DNA of 36,319 nt from Gammaproteobacteria bacterium (GTDB taxonomy: Bacteria > Pseudomonadota > Gammaproteobacteria > Steroidobacterales > UBA11654). Below the pieces are notes generated by a model. The model was not told where the DNA came from and did no database searches. It saw only the letters and a list, made by a program, of their open reading frames with translations. The stretch lies in assembly GCA_029941465.1 (NCBI GenBank), contig JAPYQN010000010.1, positions 6,754-43,072 on the forward strand, read 5' to 3'. The position numbers and the translations under genes are program-made. Positions 24,856 through 33,266 of this stretch are shown here, piece after piece; within the stretch, counting starts at the first letter, position 1, and the number at the start of each line of letters is the position of its first letter.

Positions 24856-26096
24856 TTTTTATAAACCACCCTATGAGGCACGGGTTTTGTTTTCTCAAGT
24901 TTTGTATAAAACGGCATTAATAAGAAAAAAGCAAAGTAGATAATGGTAAATATCCGTGCCAAAAGAACATAGATTCCAGTTGCAGGTTGCATCCCTAAGT
25001 AACCTAACACAACAAATGAAACAACAAAGGCAAAGAGTGCGACCTTGTATTGCCATCCTCTGTATCTGATCGATTTGACAGAACACCTATCCAACCAGGG
25101 CAGAAAAACAAATAGTAAAACAGCTGCTACCAAGAACACTGCTCCTAATGCAGCATTTGGTATCGCTCTAAGAATCGCGTAATAAGGCGTAAAATACCAC
25201 GAAGGGACAATATGCTCAGGAGTTTTCAATGGGTCAGCAGGTTCAAAATTATCAACCTCTAGAAACAGACCACCCATCTCGGGTGCATAAAAAACTGCTG
25301 CAAAATACAATATTAAGAAGACAATGATAGCGACTAAATCTTTACTTGTATGAAAGGGATGGAACGCTACACCATCAATTGGCTTACCGCTTTCATCTTT
25401 ATAATCCTTGATCTCAATACCATCTGGATTATTAGAACCCACATGATGCAATGCCAGAATATGAGCAACTACCAATGCTAGTATTGCCAGAGGAAGCAAT
25501 ATGACATGGAAAGCAAAGAAGCGGTTAAGAGTTATATCAGACATAAAATAATCACCCCTGATCCACTCGGTTAGTGTCTCTCCGATAACCGGAATATAAC
25601 TAAATAAATTTACAATAACTTGTCCAGCCCAATATGACATATTGCCCCATGGAAGTAGATAGCCAAAGAAAGCCTCCGCCATTAAACAAAAGTAAAGAAG
25701 CATACCGACAATCCAAATGAGTTCTCTGGGTTTTTTGTAGGAACCATAGAGCATGCCCCTAAACATATGCAAATAAACAACTATAAAGAAAAATGATGAG
25801 CCAGTTGAGTGCATATAACGAATTAACCATCCCCATTCAACAGATCGCATAATATATTCAACCGAATTAAAAGCATCTTCAGTGGAAGGTTTATAATTCA
25901 TAGTAAGAAAAAAACCTGTCATGAGCATGATGATAAGAACAACCATTGACAACACACCAAAGATATACCAAATATTAAAATTCTTAGAAGCATAATATTC
26001 AGTTGCATGATCCTTAATTAACGAAGACAGAGGGAATCGATCATCGACCCACTTTAAAATTGGATTTGTAAAGATACTTTCTTCTTGCTTAGACAT
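24852..26096 (-). CDS. petB: Cytochrome b of the bc1 complex
   Basis: 414 residues with eight or more membrane helices. Heme ligands are H96 and H110 in the second helix, and H197 and H212 in the fourth. The Qo-site motif reads P298-S-W-Y301 (VPSWYFTPYYAILR) where the canonical form is PEWY, so the usual glutamate is replaced by serine. It oxidises ubiquinol at the outer face and reduces quinone at the inner face. It overlaps petA by 8 bp and petC by 4 bp. Full-length single polypeptide, not the split b6/subunit IV form. Confidence 0.97.
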   Translation of the reverse strand: MSKQEESIFTNPILKWVDDRFPLSSLIKDHATEYYASKNFNIWYIFGVLSMVVLIIMLMTGFFLTMNYKPSTEDAFNSVEYIMRSVEWGWLIRYMHSTGSSFFFIVVYLHMFRGMLYGSYKKPRELIWIVGMLLYFCLMAEAFFGYLLPWGNMSYWAGQVIVNLFSYIPVIGETLTEWIRGDYFMSDITLNRFFAFHVILLPLAILALVVAHILALHHVGSNNPDGIEIKDYKDESGKPIDGVAFHPFHTSKDLVAIIVFLILYFAAVFYAPEMGGLFLEVDNFEPADPLKTPEHIVPSWYFTPYYAILRAIPNAALGAVFLVAAVLLFVFLPWLDRCSVKSIRYRGWQYKVALFAFVVSFVVLGYLGMQPATGIYVLLARIFTIIYFAFFLLMPFYTKLEKTKPVPHRVVYKK

Positions 26097-26682
26097 TCAT
26101 GTCCTCAGAGTTTTCACCGACCACCAATATAGATCCATTTTCGAATCTGTGTGGTGGTATCCTCAGATTCGATGGCGCTGGAACACCGCTAAAGACTCTT
26201 CCAGATAAATCAAACTTTGATCCGTGACAAGGGCAATAAAACCCTCCCCTCCAATCGGGACCCATATCTGCAGGGGCTATTGAAAACTTTTCGATTGGTG
26301 CACATCCTAAGTGTGTACAAACACCTTCAACAACGAGGTATTTTGGTTTCATTGATCTCAACTCATTCTTTGCAAAATTTGGTTGTATGGATAATTCTGA
26401 ATCTGGGTCTCTTAGATCACTATTGATGGTTTTTAGTTGCGCAATCATATCATCAGATCTATGAACAACATAAAATGGCGTTCCTCTATATAAGACTTTA
26501 ATAAGAGATCCTGGTTCTAGATTAGAAAGATCAACTTTTATTGAGGCACCTAAAGCTTTAGCCTTTTTGCTGGGTTGGAAAGATAAAATAAAAGGAGTGA
26601 CAGCAAAAGCGCCTCCGATAACACTTGTTACGCTTGTGGCGATTGATAAAAACTTTCTTCTACCTACTTTACTCATTTTCAT
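26089..26682 (-). CDS. petA: Rieske iron-sulfur protein of the bc1 complex
   Basis: 197 residues. N-terminal twin-arginine-type anchor (GRRKFLSIATS with a hydrophobic helix), then the Rieske domain with CTHLGCAP and CPCHGSKFD supplying two Cys and two His to the 2Fe-2S cluster. It moves electrons from ubiquinol to cytochrome c1. The ATG at 26682 or the one at 26676 (MSKVGRRKF) may start translation. First gene of the petABC operon. Confidence 0.97.
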   Translation of the reverse strand: MKMSKVGRRKFLSIATSVTSVIGGAFAVTPFILSFQPSKKAKALGASIKVDLSNLEPGSLIKVLYRGTPFYVVHRSDDMIAQLKTINSDLRDPDSELSIQPNFAKNELRSMKPKYLVVEGVCTHLGCAPIEKFSIAPADMGPDWRGGFYCPCHGSKFDLSGRVFSGVPAPSNLRIPPHRFENGSILVVGENSEDMNV

Positions 26683-26725
26683 CTAATAACTGTTTAAACT
26701 TAAGACTCCTCAAAATTCTCGTGCG

Positions 26726-26731
26726 ATTATA
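26726..26731 (-). promoter_or_regulatory. Probable -10 box of the petABC operon
   Basis: A perfect TATAAT on the minus strand, 44 bp upstream of petA, in the 66-bp gap after murA. The 5-bp stem TCGTG/CACGA brackets it. No good -35 is seen at 17 bp. Confidence 0.45.
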
Positions 26732-26748
26732 CACGAATAAATAATAAA

Positions 26749-28005
26749 TCATGACTCAATTCTTTCCACTTGTGCACCAATAAGAGAAAGCTTCTTGTCA
26801 ATATTCTCATAGCCTCTATCAATATGATAAATACGATCAATTTCAGTTTCCCCATTAGCTACAAGAGCAGCCAATACTAAAGCCGCTGATGCTCTTAAAT
26901 CAGTTGCCATCACTTGGGCGCTTTGTAATTGGCTAACGCCTTTAATTTTAGCAATATTACTTTGCAACTTGATATTAGCTCCCATTCTTTGTAATTCAAG
27001 AACATGCATAAACCTATTTTCAAAAATTGTCTCTTCTATACTTGACTCACCTTGGGCTAAAACGTTTAAGACCATCAATTGCGCTTGTATATCAGTTGGA
27101 ATACCTGGATAAGGACTGGTAGTGAAACTCACAGGAATAATTTCATTCAATGAAGTTACTTCTATAAATTCTTGTGCTATAGATATTGATGCTCCTGCCT
27201 CTTCAAGCAAGTTAATGGGTTCCCTTAAGTGTTCTGCTAAAGCCCCGTTCAATTTTAGATTACTTTTGGTAATTAATGCTGCAATTAAAAAAGTCGCTGC
27301 TTCTATTCTGTCAGGTATTACCCGACAAGCTGTTGCTTCCAATTTATCAACTCCCTCTATGAGTATGTGGTCACTACCTAGTCCGTTTATTTTTGCACCC
27401 ATTGAAATTAGAAACTCTCCTAAGTTAACTATCTCTGGTTCTTTAGCGCAATTATTTAGAATAGTTGCACCTTCAGCCAAACAAGCTGCCATCATCAGAT
27501 TAGCAGTTCCCGTGACTGAAACAGGATTAAATGAAAACTCACACCCTTTTAACCGTCTTGCTTTGGCATGAATATAACCGTTTTTTAAATCGATCTCTGC
27601 ACCCATTGCTTTTAACCCTTCAATATGAAGATTGACAGGTCTAGCCCCTATTGCACAGCCCCCTGGTAATGAAACAACAGCTTCACCAAAACGTGCTAAA
27701 AGTGGACCCAATACCAAAATTGATGCCCTCATGGTTTTAACCAAATCGTATGGTGCAAATTTCTCTTTGATACGATGAGCATTAATTTTTACTGTGTTAT
27801 CTGAAGTTTTAGAAATTTTTACACCCATATATGTGATCAATCTAATCATTGTGTTGATATCCCGAAGGGCTGGGATATTATCAATTTCAACTTCTTCAGA
27901 GCATAAAAGACATGCAGCCATAATAGGTAATGCTGCATTTTTTGAACCAGAGATGTTCAACTCTCCATTTAGAGAATACCTCCCTTTGATTCTTAGTTTT
28001 TGCAA
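26749..28005 (-). CDS. murA: UDP-N-acetylglucosamine 1-carboxyvinyltransferase MurA
   Basis: 418 residues; E. coli MurA is 419. The fold has SGSKNAALPIMAA, catalytic loop PGGCAIGARPVNLH with C117 (equivalent of C115, the fosfomycin target), DLRASAALVLAAL and HIDRGYENIDKKL. It makes the first committed peptidoglycan precursor. It starts at TTG (28005), which aligns with the E. coli start; the Shine-Dalgarno is weak. It lies 12 bp after ibaG on the same strand, a conserved pairing. Confidence 0.97.
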   Translation of the reverse strand: MQKLRIKGRYSLNGELNISGSKNAALPIMAACLLCSEEVEIDNIPALRDINTMIRLITYMGVKISKTSDNTVKINAHRIKEKFAPYDLVKTMRASILVLGPLLARFGEAVVSLPGGCAIGARPVNLHIEGLKAMGAEIDLKNGYIHAKARRLKGCEFSFNPVSVTGTANLMMAACLAEGATILNNCAKEPEIVNLGEFLISMGAKINGLGSDHILIEGVDKLEATACRVIPDRIEAATFLIAALITKSNLKLNGALAEHLREPINLLEEAGASISIAQEFIEVTSLNEIIPVSFTTSPYPGIPTDIQAQLMVLNVLAQGESSIEETIFENRFMHVLELQRMGANIKLQSNIAKIKGVSQLQSAQVMATDLRASAALVLAALVANGETEIDRIYHIDRGYENIDKKLSLIGAQVERIES

Positions 28006-28017
28006 TTATTTTCTCTG

Positions 28018-28260
28018 TTATTTAGAACTAATTTCATGCTCATCTGGAGTAAGAGCATTAATAGTCAGCGCATGAATCTCATGGCTCATTTTATCTCCCA
28101 ATGATGCGTAAATCATTTTATGTCTCTCTAGTAAAGACTTCCCATTGAATGAATCAGAAATTATAGTGGTTTCAAAATGGACATTGTCCTCACTGTTAAC
28201 TTGGACCTCTGAGTTATCAATAGAGTTTAAAATTAAAGACTTTATTTCCTGCGGATTCAT
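28018..28260 (-). CDS. ibaG: BolA-family protein IbaG
   Basis: 80 residues, matching the short IbaG (YrbA) type. The BolA core includes FNGKSLLERHKMIYASLG and the invariant His in EIHALTINALTPDE. BolA/IbaG proteins form 2Fe-2S complexes with monothiol glutaredoxins and affect acid tolerance and envelope homeostasis. Immediate linkage to murA is conserved in gammaproteobacteria. In Pseudomonas and E. coli the mla genes lie next; here there is a divergent kdsD instead. Confidence 0.92.
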   Translation of the reverse strand: MNPQEIKSLILNSIDNSEVQVNSEDNVHFETTIISDSFNGKSLLERHKMIYASLGDKMSHEIHALTINALTPDEHEISSK

Positions 28261-28343
28261 TTTTTTTCCTTTATTTTATATTAATATGATCTTGATATTA
28301 ATGTATTAGATCAGAAGAGTTAACTTGATCTTAAGGGTTTATA

Positions 28344-29324
28344 TTGAATAAGGAAAAAAATACTTTCGACTACATCGATGTTGCAAACAGAGTATTAGAT
28401 ATTGAATCTGCAGCTATTAAAAACCTTAAAGGCACTTTAAATAAAAGTTTCGTTGAGGCTTGTGAGGCATGTGGAAATTGTAAGGGTAAAATTATTGTAA
28501 TGGGTCTTGGTAAATCTGGGCACATAGCAGATAAAATCGCAGCAACATTTGCTAGCACTGGAACACCAGCTTTCTTTATACATCCTAGTGAAGCTATTCA
28601 TGGTGATCTAGGAATGATTGACAAAGAAGATGTTGTCCTTATTTTGTCAAACTCGGGGGAAACAGAGGAAATTGTTTCACTAATCCCTATTATAAAAAAA
28701 ATGGGTATAACAATCATTGCACTTACAGGTAATAAAAAATCAAAACTGTCTAATGAGGCAAATATCCATTTAAATGTCGAGGTTAAAGAAGAAGCTTGCC
28801 CCATGAACCTGGCCCCAACAGCAAGCACAACAGCAGCTTTAGCTATGGGTGATGCAATAGCTGTTGCGTTACTAGAAAAAAAAGGTTTTACCAAAGAAGA
28901 TTTTGCTAAATCTCATCCTGGGGGTTCGCTGGGTAAAAAACTCTTACTTTCTTTAGGCGACATTATGCATAGAGGTGATGAAATTCCAATTGTTTATGAA
29001 ACAGATAAGCTTGCTTCTGGTTTAATTGAAATGTCAGAAAAAGCATTGGGTATGACAGCAGTTAAGAATGATAACAATGAACTAGTAGGTATTTTCACTG
29101 ATGGTGACCTAAGAAGGACCCTTGAAAATAAAGTAGATATTCAAAATACTTGCATGAAGGAAGTAATGAAAAAAGACCCTTACACTATGAGTGAAGACAC
29201 CTTGGCCTATAATGCAGTGGCAACAATTCAAGAAATGAAAATCACCTCACTTCTCATAGTCAAAGATAAAAAAGTTATAGGAGCTCTTAATATTCATGAT
29301 CTATTTAGATCTGGAGTAATGTAA
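28344..29324 (+). CDS. kdsD: D-arabinose 5-phosphate isomerase KdsD
   Basis: 326 residues; E. coli KdsD is 328. An N-terminal SIS domain (GLGKSGHIADKIAATFASTGTPAFF, SEAIHGDLGMI) and a C-terminal CBS pair (GDIMHRGDEIP..., KEVMKKDPYTM...). It makes arabinose 5-phosphate, the start of Kdo synthesis for LPS. It starts at TTG with TAAGGG 6 bases upstream. The next step-pair gene, kdsC (Kdo 8-phosphate phosphatase), usually follows; here lptC follows after 17 bp. Confidence 0.95.
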   Translation: MNKEKNTFDYIDVANRVLDIESAAIKNLKGTLNKSFVEACEACGNCKGKIIVMGLGKSGHIADKIAATFASTGTPAFFIHPSEAIHGDLGMIDKEDVVLILSNSGETEEIVSLIPIIKKMGITIIALTGNKKSKLSNEANIHLNVEVKEEACPMNLAPTASTTAALAMGDAIAVALLEKKGFTKEDFAKSHPGGSLGKKLLLSLGDIMHRGDEIPIVYETDKLASGLIEMSEKALGMTAVKNDNNELVGIFTDGDLRRTLENKVDIQNTCMKEVMKKDPYTMSEDTLAYNAVATIQEMKITSLLIVKDKKVIGALNIHDLFRSGVM

Positions 29325-29341
29325 AAAGAATCTCTCATTAA

Positions 29342-29896
29342 ATGAATAATTACTTTCTTAAATTAGGTCTTCTTGTTGTTTTAGCAATTCTCAGCAACTT
29401 AATCTATTTTTTCACCGTAGAGACTTCAAAAGAAATTGAAAATATAGCCACAAGTGACAGAGAGTTTATTCTCAAAAATGCAAAGATTTTTGGCTCAAAT
29501 AAAGAAGGTAACTTCAGTTACAGCATTTTTTCAAAAAAAGCTAAGACGAATGATCTAAAAAAGCTAATTTATCTTGAACAATTAGAAATAAAATATATTG
29601 CAGAACCAACCATCGATTGGGTAATTAAGTCTGACAGTGGAAAAATCATATCGAAAAGTAATGTCTTAGCTTTATCAGGCAATGTTCTCATTGAGAATAA
29701 ATCAATCGATAACCCCTCAATTATTTCAACAAACTATCTGGAGATCAATCCAAATACACTAACAATAGCTACCAATAGAGACGTCTTTATCACCATCAAC
29801 AACAATACAATTCAAGCACAAGGTCTTAACGCCCAACTTAGAGACAACAAACTGAACTTTAGCTCCAGCATGACCTCTAATATTTTTGCTCAATAA
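29342..29896 (+). CDS. lptC: LPS transport periplasmic protein LptC
   Basis: 184 residues; E. coli LptC is 191. One N-terminal membrane anchor (about 5-25) and a beta-jellyroll LptC/OstA-like domain with the TIDWVIKSDSGKIISKSNVLALSGNVLIEN strand pair. It bridges the LptB2FG exporter and LptA. Sequence conservation in this family is low; length, topology and position between kdsD and lptB support it. lptA, which normally lies between lptC and lptB, is absent: the next start is only 12 bp away. Confidence 0.88.
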   Translation: MNNYFLKLGLLVVLAILSNLIYFFTVETSKEIENIATSDREFILKNAKIFGSNKEGNFSYSIFSKKAKTNDLKKLIYLEQLEIKYIAEPTIDWVIKSDSGKIISKSNVLALSGNVLIENKSIDNPSIISTNYLEINPNTLTIATNRDVFITINNNTIQAQGLNAQLRDNKLNFSSSMTSNIFAQ

Positions 29897-29907
29897 GGAA
29901 ATAGAGC

Positions 29908-30633
29908 GTGAGTATATTAATAGCAGAATCACTGGAAAAAAAATATAAATCTCGAAAGGTTGTTAATAATCTTAGCTTTAATGTTAAAAGTGGTGAGATT
30001 ATAGGGCTTCTAGGGCCCAATGGTGCTGGAAAAACAACGGCATTTTACATGGTGGTTGGACTTGTAGCATGTAAAACAGGCAAAATCATGCTTGATGATT
30101 TAAATCTTACTAACCTCCCTATTCATAAACGTGCACAAAAAGGCCTTGGATATTTACCTCAAGAAGCTTCGATTTTTAGAAAACTTACAGTAGAAAATAA
30201 CATCATGGCTATTTTGGAAACTCGAAAAGAACTTAATTATTCGAATCGTGAAGACCTCTTAGAGAAACTATTAGATCAGCTTAGTTTAAATACGTTAAGA
30301 AATACTCTGGGCATTAGTTTATCAGGTGGAGAACGAAGAAGAGTAGAAATTGCTAGAGTACTTGCAATAGAACCAAAATTCATACTCTTAGACGAACCAT
30401 TCGCAGGCGTCGATCCTATTTCGGTCCTCGATATTCAAAGAATTATAAAAGATTTAGCTGGTGAAGGTATAGGTATACTCATTACTGATCACAATGTTAG
30501 AGAGACACTAGAGATATGTACGCGTGGATATATCGTTAATCAAGGTATATCAATTGCCTATGGTACTCCAGAACAGCTTCTAGAAAATAGGGAAGTTAAA
30601 AAAGTTTACCTAGGTGAAGGCTTTAGAATGTAA
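29908..30633 (+). CDS. lptB: LPS export ABC ATPase LptB
   Basis: 241 residues, identical in length to E. coli LptB. Walker [11 protein letters not shown]-loop [12 protein letters not shown], signature [13 protein letters not shown], Walker [14 protein letters not shown] and H-loop TDHNVRETL are all intact; [12 protein letters not shown] and the GVDPISV segment are typical of LptB. It powers extraction of LPS from the inner membrane with LptF and LptG. Start is GTG with AAGGA upstream. In most gammaproteobacteria rpoN follows; here mgtE does. Confidence 0.97.
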   Translation: MSILIAESLEKKYKSRKVVNNLSFNVKSGEIIGLLGPNGAGKTTAFYMVVGLVACKTGKIMLDDLNLTNLPIHKRAQKGLGYLPQEASIFRKLTVENNIMAILETRKELNYSNREDLLEKLLDQLSLNTLRNTLGISLSGGERRRVEIARVLAIEPKFILLDEPFAGVDPISVLDIQRIIKDLAGEGIGILITDHNVRETLEICTRGYIVNQGISIAYGTPEQLLENREVKKVYLGEGFRM

Positions 30634-30689
30634 ATTTATTGTTATATTTTATTGGTATTGATTACAATCTGAATAAATCAAATTAGCCT

Positions 30690-30695
30690 TATAAT
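30690..30695 (+). promoter_or_regulatory. Possible -10 box for mgtE
   Basis: A perfect TATAAT 11 bp before the mgtE ATG. If used, the transcript would have only a few leader bases, consistent with the absence of a Shine-Dalgarno. No -35 is evident. Confidence 0.35.
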
Positions 30696-30706
30696 TATCT
30701 CAAGAC

Positions 30707-32050
30707 ATGCAACATTCAGAAAAAAAACTCACTGATCTAATAAAAGATCTTGAAAAAGATAGGGTAGCTAGTATCAAGAATACTCTCTCCTCACTTAGTC
30801 CTTATGAAATTGCAAGACTGCTTGAATCAATAGAACCCAGGAACAGAGAAATTTTATGGGAGATGATGGATCAAGAAGATGAGGGCGAGGTTCTAAAAGA
30901 GCTAATTGAAGATGTCAGACAAAACCTTATTGATCAAATGGATACGCAAGAACTGATTGCAGCTACCCAAGACATGGAGTTGGATGATTTGGCTGATATT
31001 ATTAATGATCTACCCAATCAAATTACAGACCAAGTAATTAAAGCTCTAGATAAACAAGACCAAATTAGACTGGAATCAGTCATGTCATATGAGGATGATT
31101 CTGCGGGTGGTTTAACCAACCCAAAAATTGTAACGATAAGAAGAGGTATCTCCATTAATGGATTGATTCGCTATTTAAGAACCTTTGAAAACCTACCAAT
31201 TAATACTAACTTAATTTACGTCATCAATCGTCACAATCAATATCTAGGTTCTGTAAAATTAGTGGATCTCTTTACAGAAAACATAGAGATGCCTATTGAA
31301 GAAATCATGGATGAATCTGTTAAACCAATTGATGCCAATTCCAAAGCCAATGATGTAGCCATTGAATTTCAGAATTTGAACTTAATTTCAGCTCCTGTAG
31401 TCGATTCAAATAATCAATTATTAGGAGAAATTACTGTGGATGACGTCGTTGATTTGATTCAAGATCAGGCCAATAGTGAAATATTTAACATGGCAGGATT
31501 AGATGATGAAGATGATATCTTTGCTCCTGTGCTTTTAAGCTCTAAAAGAAGAGCTGTTTGGTTAGGCGCCAACATGGTAACAGCGTTTATTGTTGCTACT
31601 GCTGTAAGCCTATTCCAAGAAACTCTTGATCAGATTGTCATTCTAGCTGTCTTAATGCCGATAGTAGCGAGCATGGGTGGAGTTGCCGGTAATCAAACCC
31701 TTATTCTTGTTATTCGAGGAATCGCTATGGGTAAAATCCAATCATCTAATGCAATGAACTTATTATCACGAGAATTCCTGGTTGCTCTAGTGAACGGAGT
31801 ATTTTGGTCAATTGTTGTTTCATGCTTGGCGGTACTCTTATTTAAAACCAGTTGGGATATAGGCTTAATCGTTGGGGCATCAATGTTACTGAATATACTT
31901 GCCTCTTCTATAGCAGGGGTTTCTATCCCATTTTTACTGAGACGTTTTGGTATTGATCCAGCGCTTGCAAGTGGGGTACTCATGGTAACCTTGACCGATG
32001 TTCTCGGGTTTATAACTTTTCTCGGGTTAGCAACAGCTCTGTTACTGTAA
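30707..32050 (+). CDS. mgtE: Magnesium transporter MgtE
   Basis: 447 residues, typical for MgtE. Cytoplasmic N-domain of helical repeats (about 1-125), a CBS pair (about 130-250; SYEDDSAGGLTNPK, IEEIMDESVKPID), a plug helix, then five membrane helices (from about 285) with GGVAGNQTLILVIRG and the LASGVLMVTLTDVLGF pore segment. It conducts Mg2+ and closes when cytoplasmic Mg2+ is high through the N and CBS domains. Only 73 bp separate it from lptB, too short for an M-box riboswitch. Confidence 0.95.
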   Translation: MQHSEKKLTDLIKDLEKDRVASIKNTLSSLSPYEIARLLESIEPRNREILWEMMDQEDEGEVLKELIEDVRQNLIDQMDTQELIAATQDMELDDLADIINDLPNQITDQVIKALDKQDQIRLESVMSYEDDSAGGLTNPKIVTIRRGISINGLIRYLRTFENLPINTNLIYVINRHNQYLGSVKLVDLFTENIEMPIEEIMDESVKPIDANSKANDVAIEFQNLNLISAPVVDSNNQLLGEITVDDVVDLIQDQANSEIFNMAGLDDEDDIFAPVLLSSKRRAVWLGANMVTAFIVATAVSLFQETLDQIVILAVLMPIVASMGGVAGNQTLILVIRGIAMGKIQSSNAMNLLSREFLVALVNGVFWSIVVSCLAVLLFKTSWDIGLIVGASMLLNILASSIAGVSIPFLLRRFGIDPALASGVLMVTLTDVLGFITFLGLATALLL

Positions 32051-32062
32051 AAACATTATTAT

Positions 32063-33196
32063 TTATTGAAAAATACTCTTTATTTGCTCTTTTTGTTCTA
32101 TGGCATCTTGAAAACCTAGTTCGATTAATTCCTGAGTGAACGAGGATTCAAACAATAAAAAACTTAACAACTCAGACTGACTTTGATTTTTTAAACCTAA
32201 CCCTCTTAAAAGTAGCTTGATTGAATAAGGGAGTTCACTGAAATGTCCTTCAGCGATAAGGTTAATATCCTTTGAGGGTGAAATAATACAATAATCCAGA
32301 TGTTTCATTTGTTTCGATGCAGTACTGATTGGGTCATTACTAGAATGTTTGATAATTTGGTTAATACGGTCTAGGCGTTCTAAATCTGCTAAAAGTCCAC
32401 TAGAGAACAATGCATCGAGCATATAGCCTCCTATCTCCCCTAGCGAAGGATCATCTCTTTCATCGGTATCAGGGTCGTTCTTATTGTTATCTGTGGTTAT
32501 GATTAATAATTTTTCAGCTCCTAAACGAATTGCTGGTGACAATGGCGTGGCATGACGCATAGCTCCATCACCAAAGAATTCATTATCAATTTTCACTGCT
32601 GGGAAAATTATAGGCAGGGCCACACTGGCCATCAGATGATCAGTACCTATTTTCGATTCTATGCCCTCTCTTCTGAACTTTTCCCAATCAATATTTTTTT
32701 TATTGGATTGGAAAAATGTTTTTGATTTTCTAGAACTGTAACCAGCCGCCGTTATAGCAAAAGCCTCCAGATTGCCGTCATCAATATTTGATCTTATACG
32801 ATCAAGATTGATGCTTTCCATTAACAGGCTTCTTAACGGTGCATTATTGAGCAATGACTTTGGATTCTTCACTAATATTCCTCCGGAAACAATAGCAACT
32901 AACCAGTGTAAACTGCTCTTAAACATCGTTAGGCTATCAGTTTTGTATACTCTATTAGTTTTAAAGTTACCCCAAATATCATTCAGTAAATCAATCGCAT
33001 CAACAAAAGAGTCCGCTTTTGATGCTATTACACTTGCATTAATAGCGCCGGCTGATGTGCCACTGATGACACTAAAAGGATTACTAACTCTAGCTGGCAG
33101 AATTTTAGAAATCGCTTTTAATACACCAATTTGATAAGCACCTCTTGCACCTCCACCAGGGAGAACCAAACCGACTTTGTTTTCGAATGTACTCAT
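32063..33196 (-). CDS. Patatin-like phospholipase
   Basis: 377 residues. The patatin catalytic dyad is complete: oxyanion loop PGGGARGAYQIGVL (13-26), nucleophile S48 in G-T-S-A-G, and D210 in DGAMRHATPL. No signal peptide; probably cytoplasmic or membrane-associated. The family hydrolyses acyl esters of phospholipids or related lipids; the substrate cannot be told from sequence. The C-terminal 100 residues include ISPSKDINLIAEGHFSELP, seen in RssA-like relatives. It converges on mgtE with a 12-bp gap and is divergent from the peroxiredoxin gene. Confidence 0.88.
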   Translation of the reverse strand: MSTFENKVGLVLPGGGARGAYQIGVLKAISKILPARVSNPFSVISGTSAGAINASVIASKADSFVDAIDLLNDIWGNFKTNRVYKTDSLTMFKSSLHWLVAIVSGGILVKNPKSLLNNAPLRSLLMESINLDRIRSNIDDGNLEAFAITAAGYSSRKSKTFFQSNKKNIDWEKFRREGIESKIGTDHLMASVALPIIFPAVKIDNEFFGDGAMRHATPLSPAIRLGAEKLLIITTDNNKNDPDTDERDDPSLGEIGGYMLDALFSSGLLADLERLDRINQIIKHSSNDPISTASKQMKHLDYCIISPSKDINLIAEGHFSELPYSIKLLLRGLGLKNQSQSELLSFLLFESSFTQELIELGFQDAIEQKEQIKSIFQ

Positions 33197-33266
33197 AAGT
33201 AAATATTAACAGTAATACCTATTGGTTAATGTAGAATAAGTTTAATTTTTAATTATGGTGAAGATT

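Noticed and set aside
26710-26740. TCGTG/CACGA stem after murA or before petA as an intrinsic terminator
   Set aside because: Only 5 bp, no T-run after it, and it lies over the petABC -10 box; too weak to call.
30634-30706. M-box magnesium riboswitch upstream of mgtE
   Set aside because: The spacer is only 73 bp and shows none of the conserved M-box elements; no room for the aptamer.
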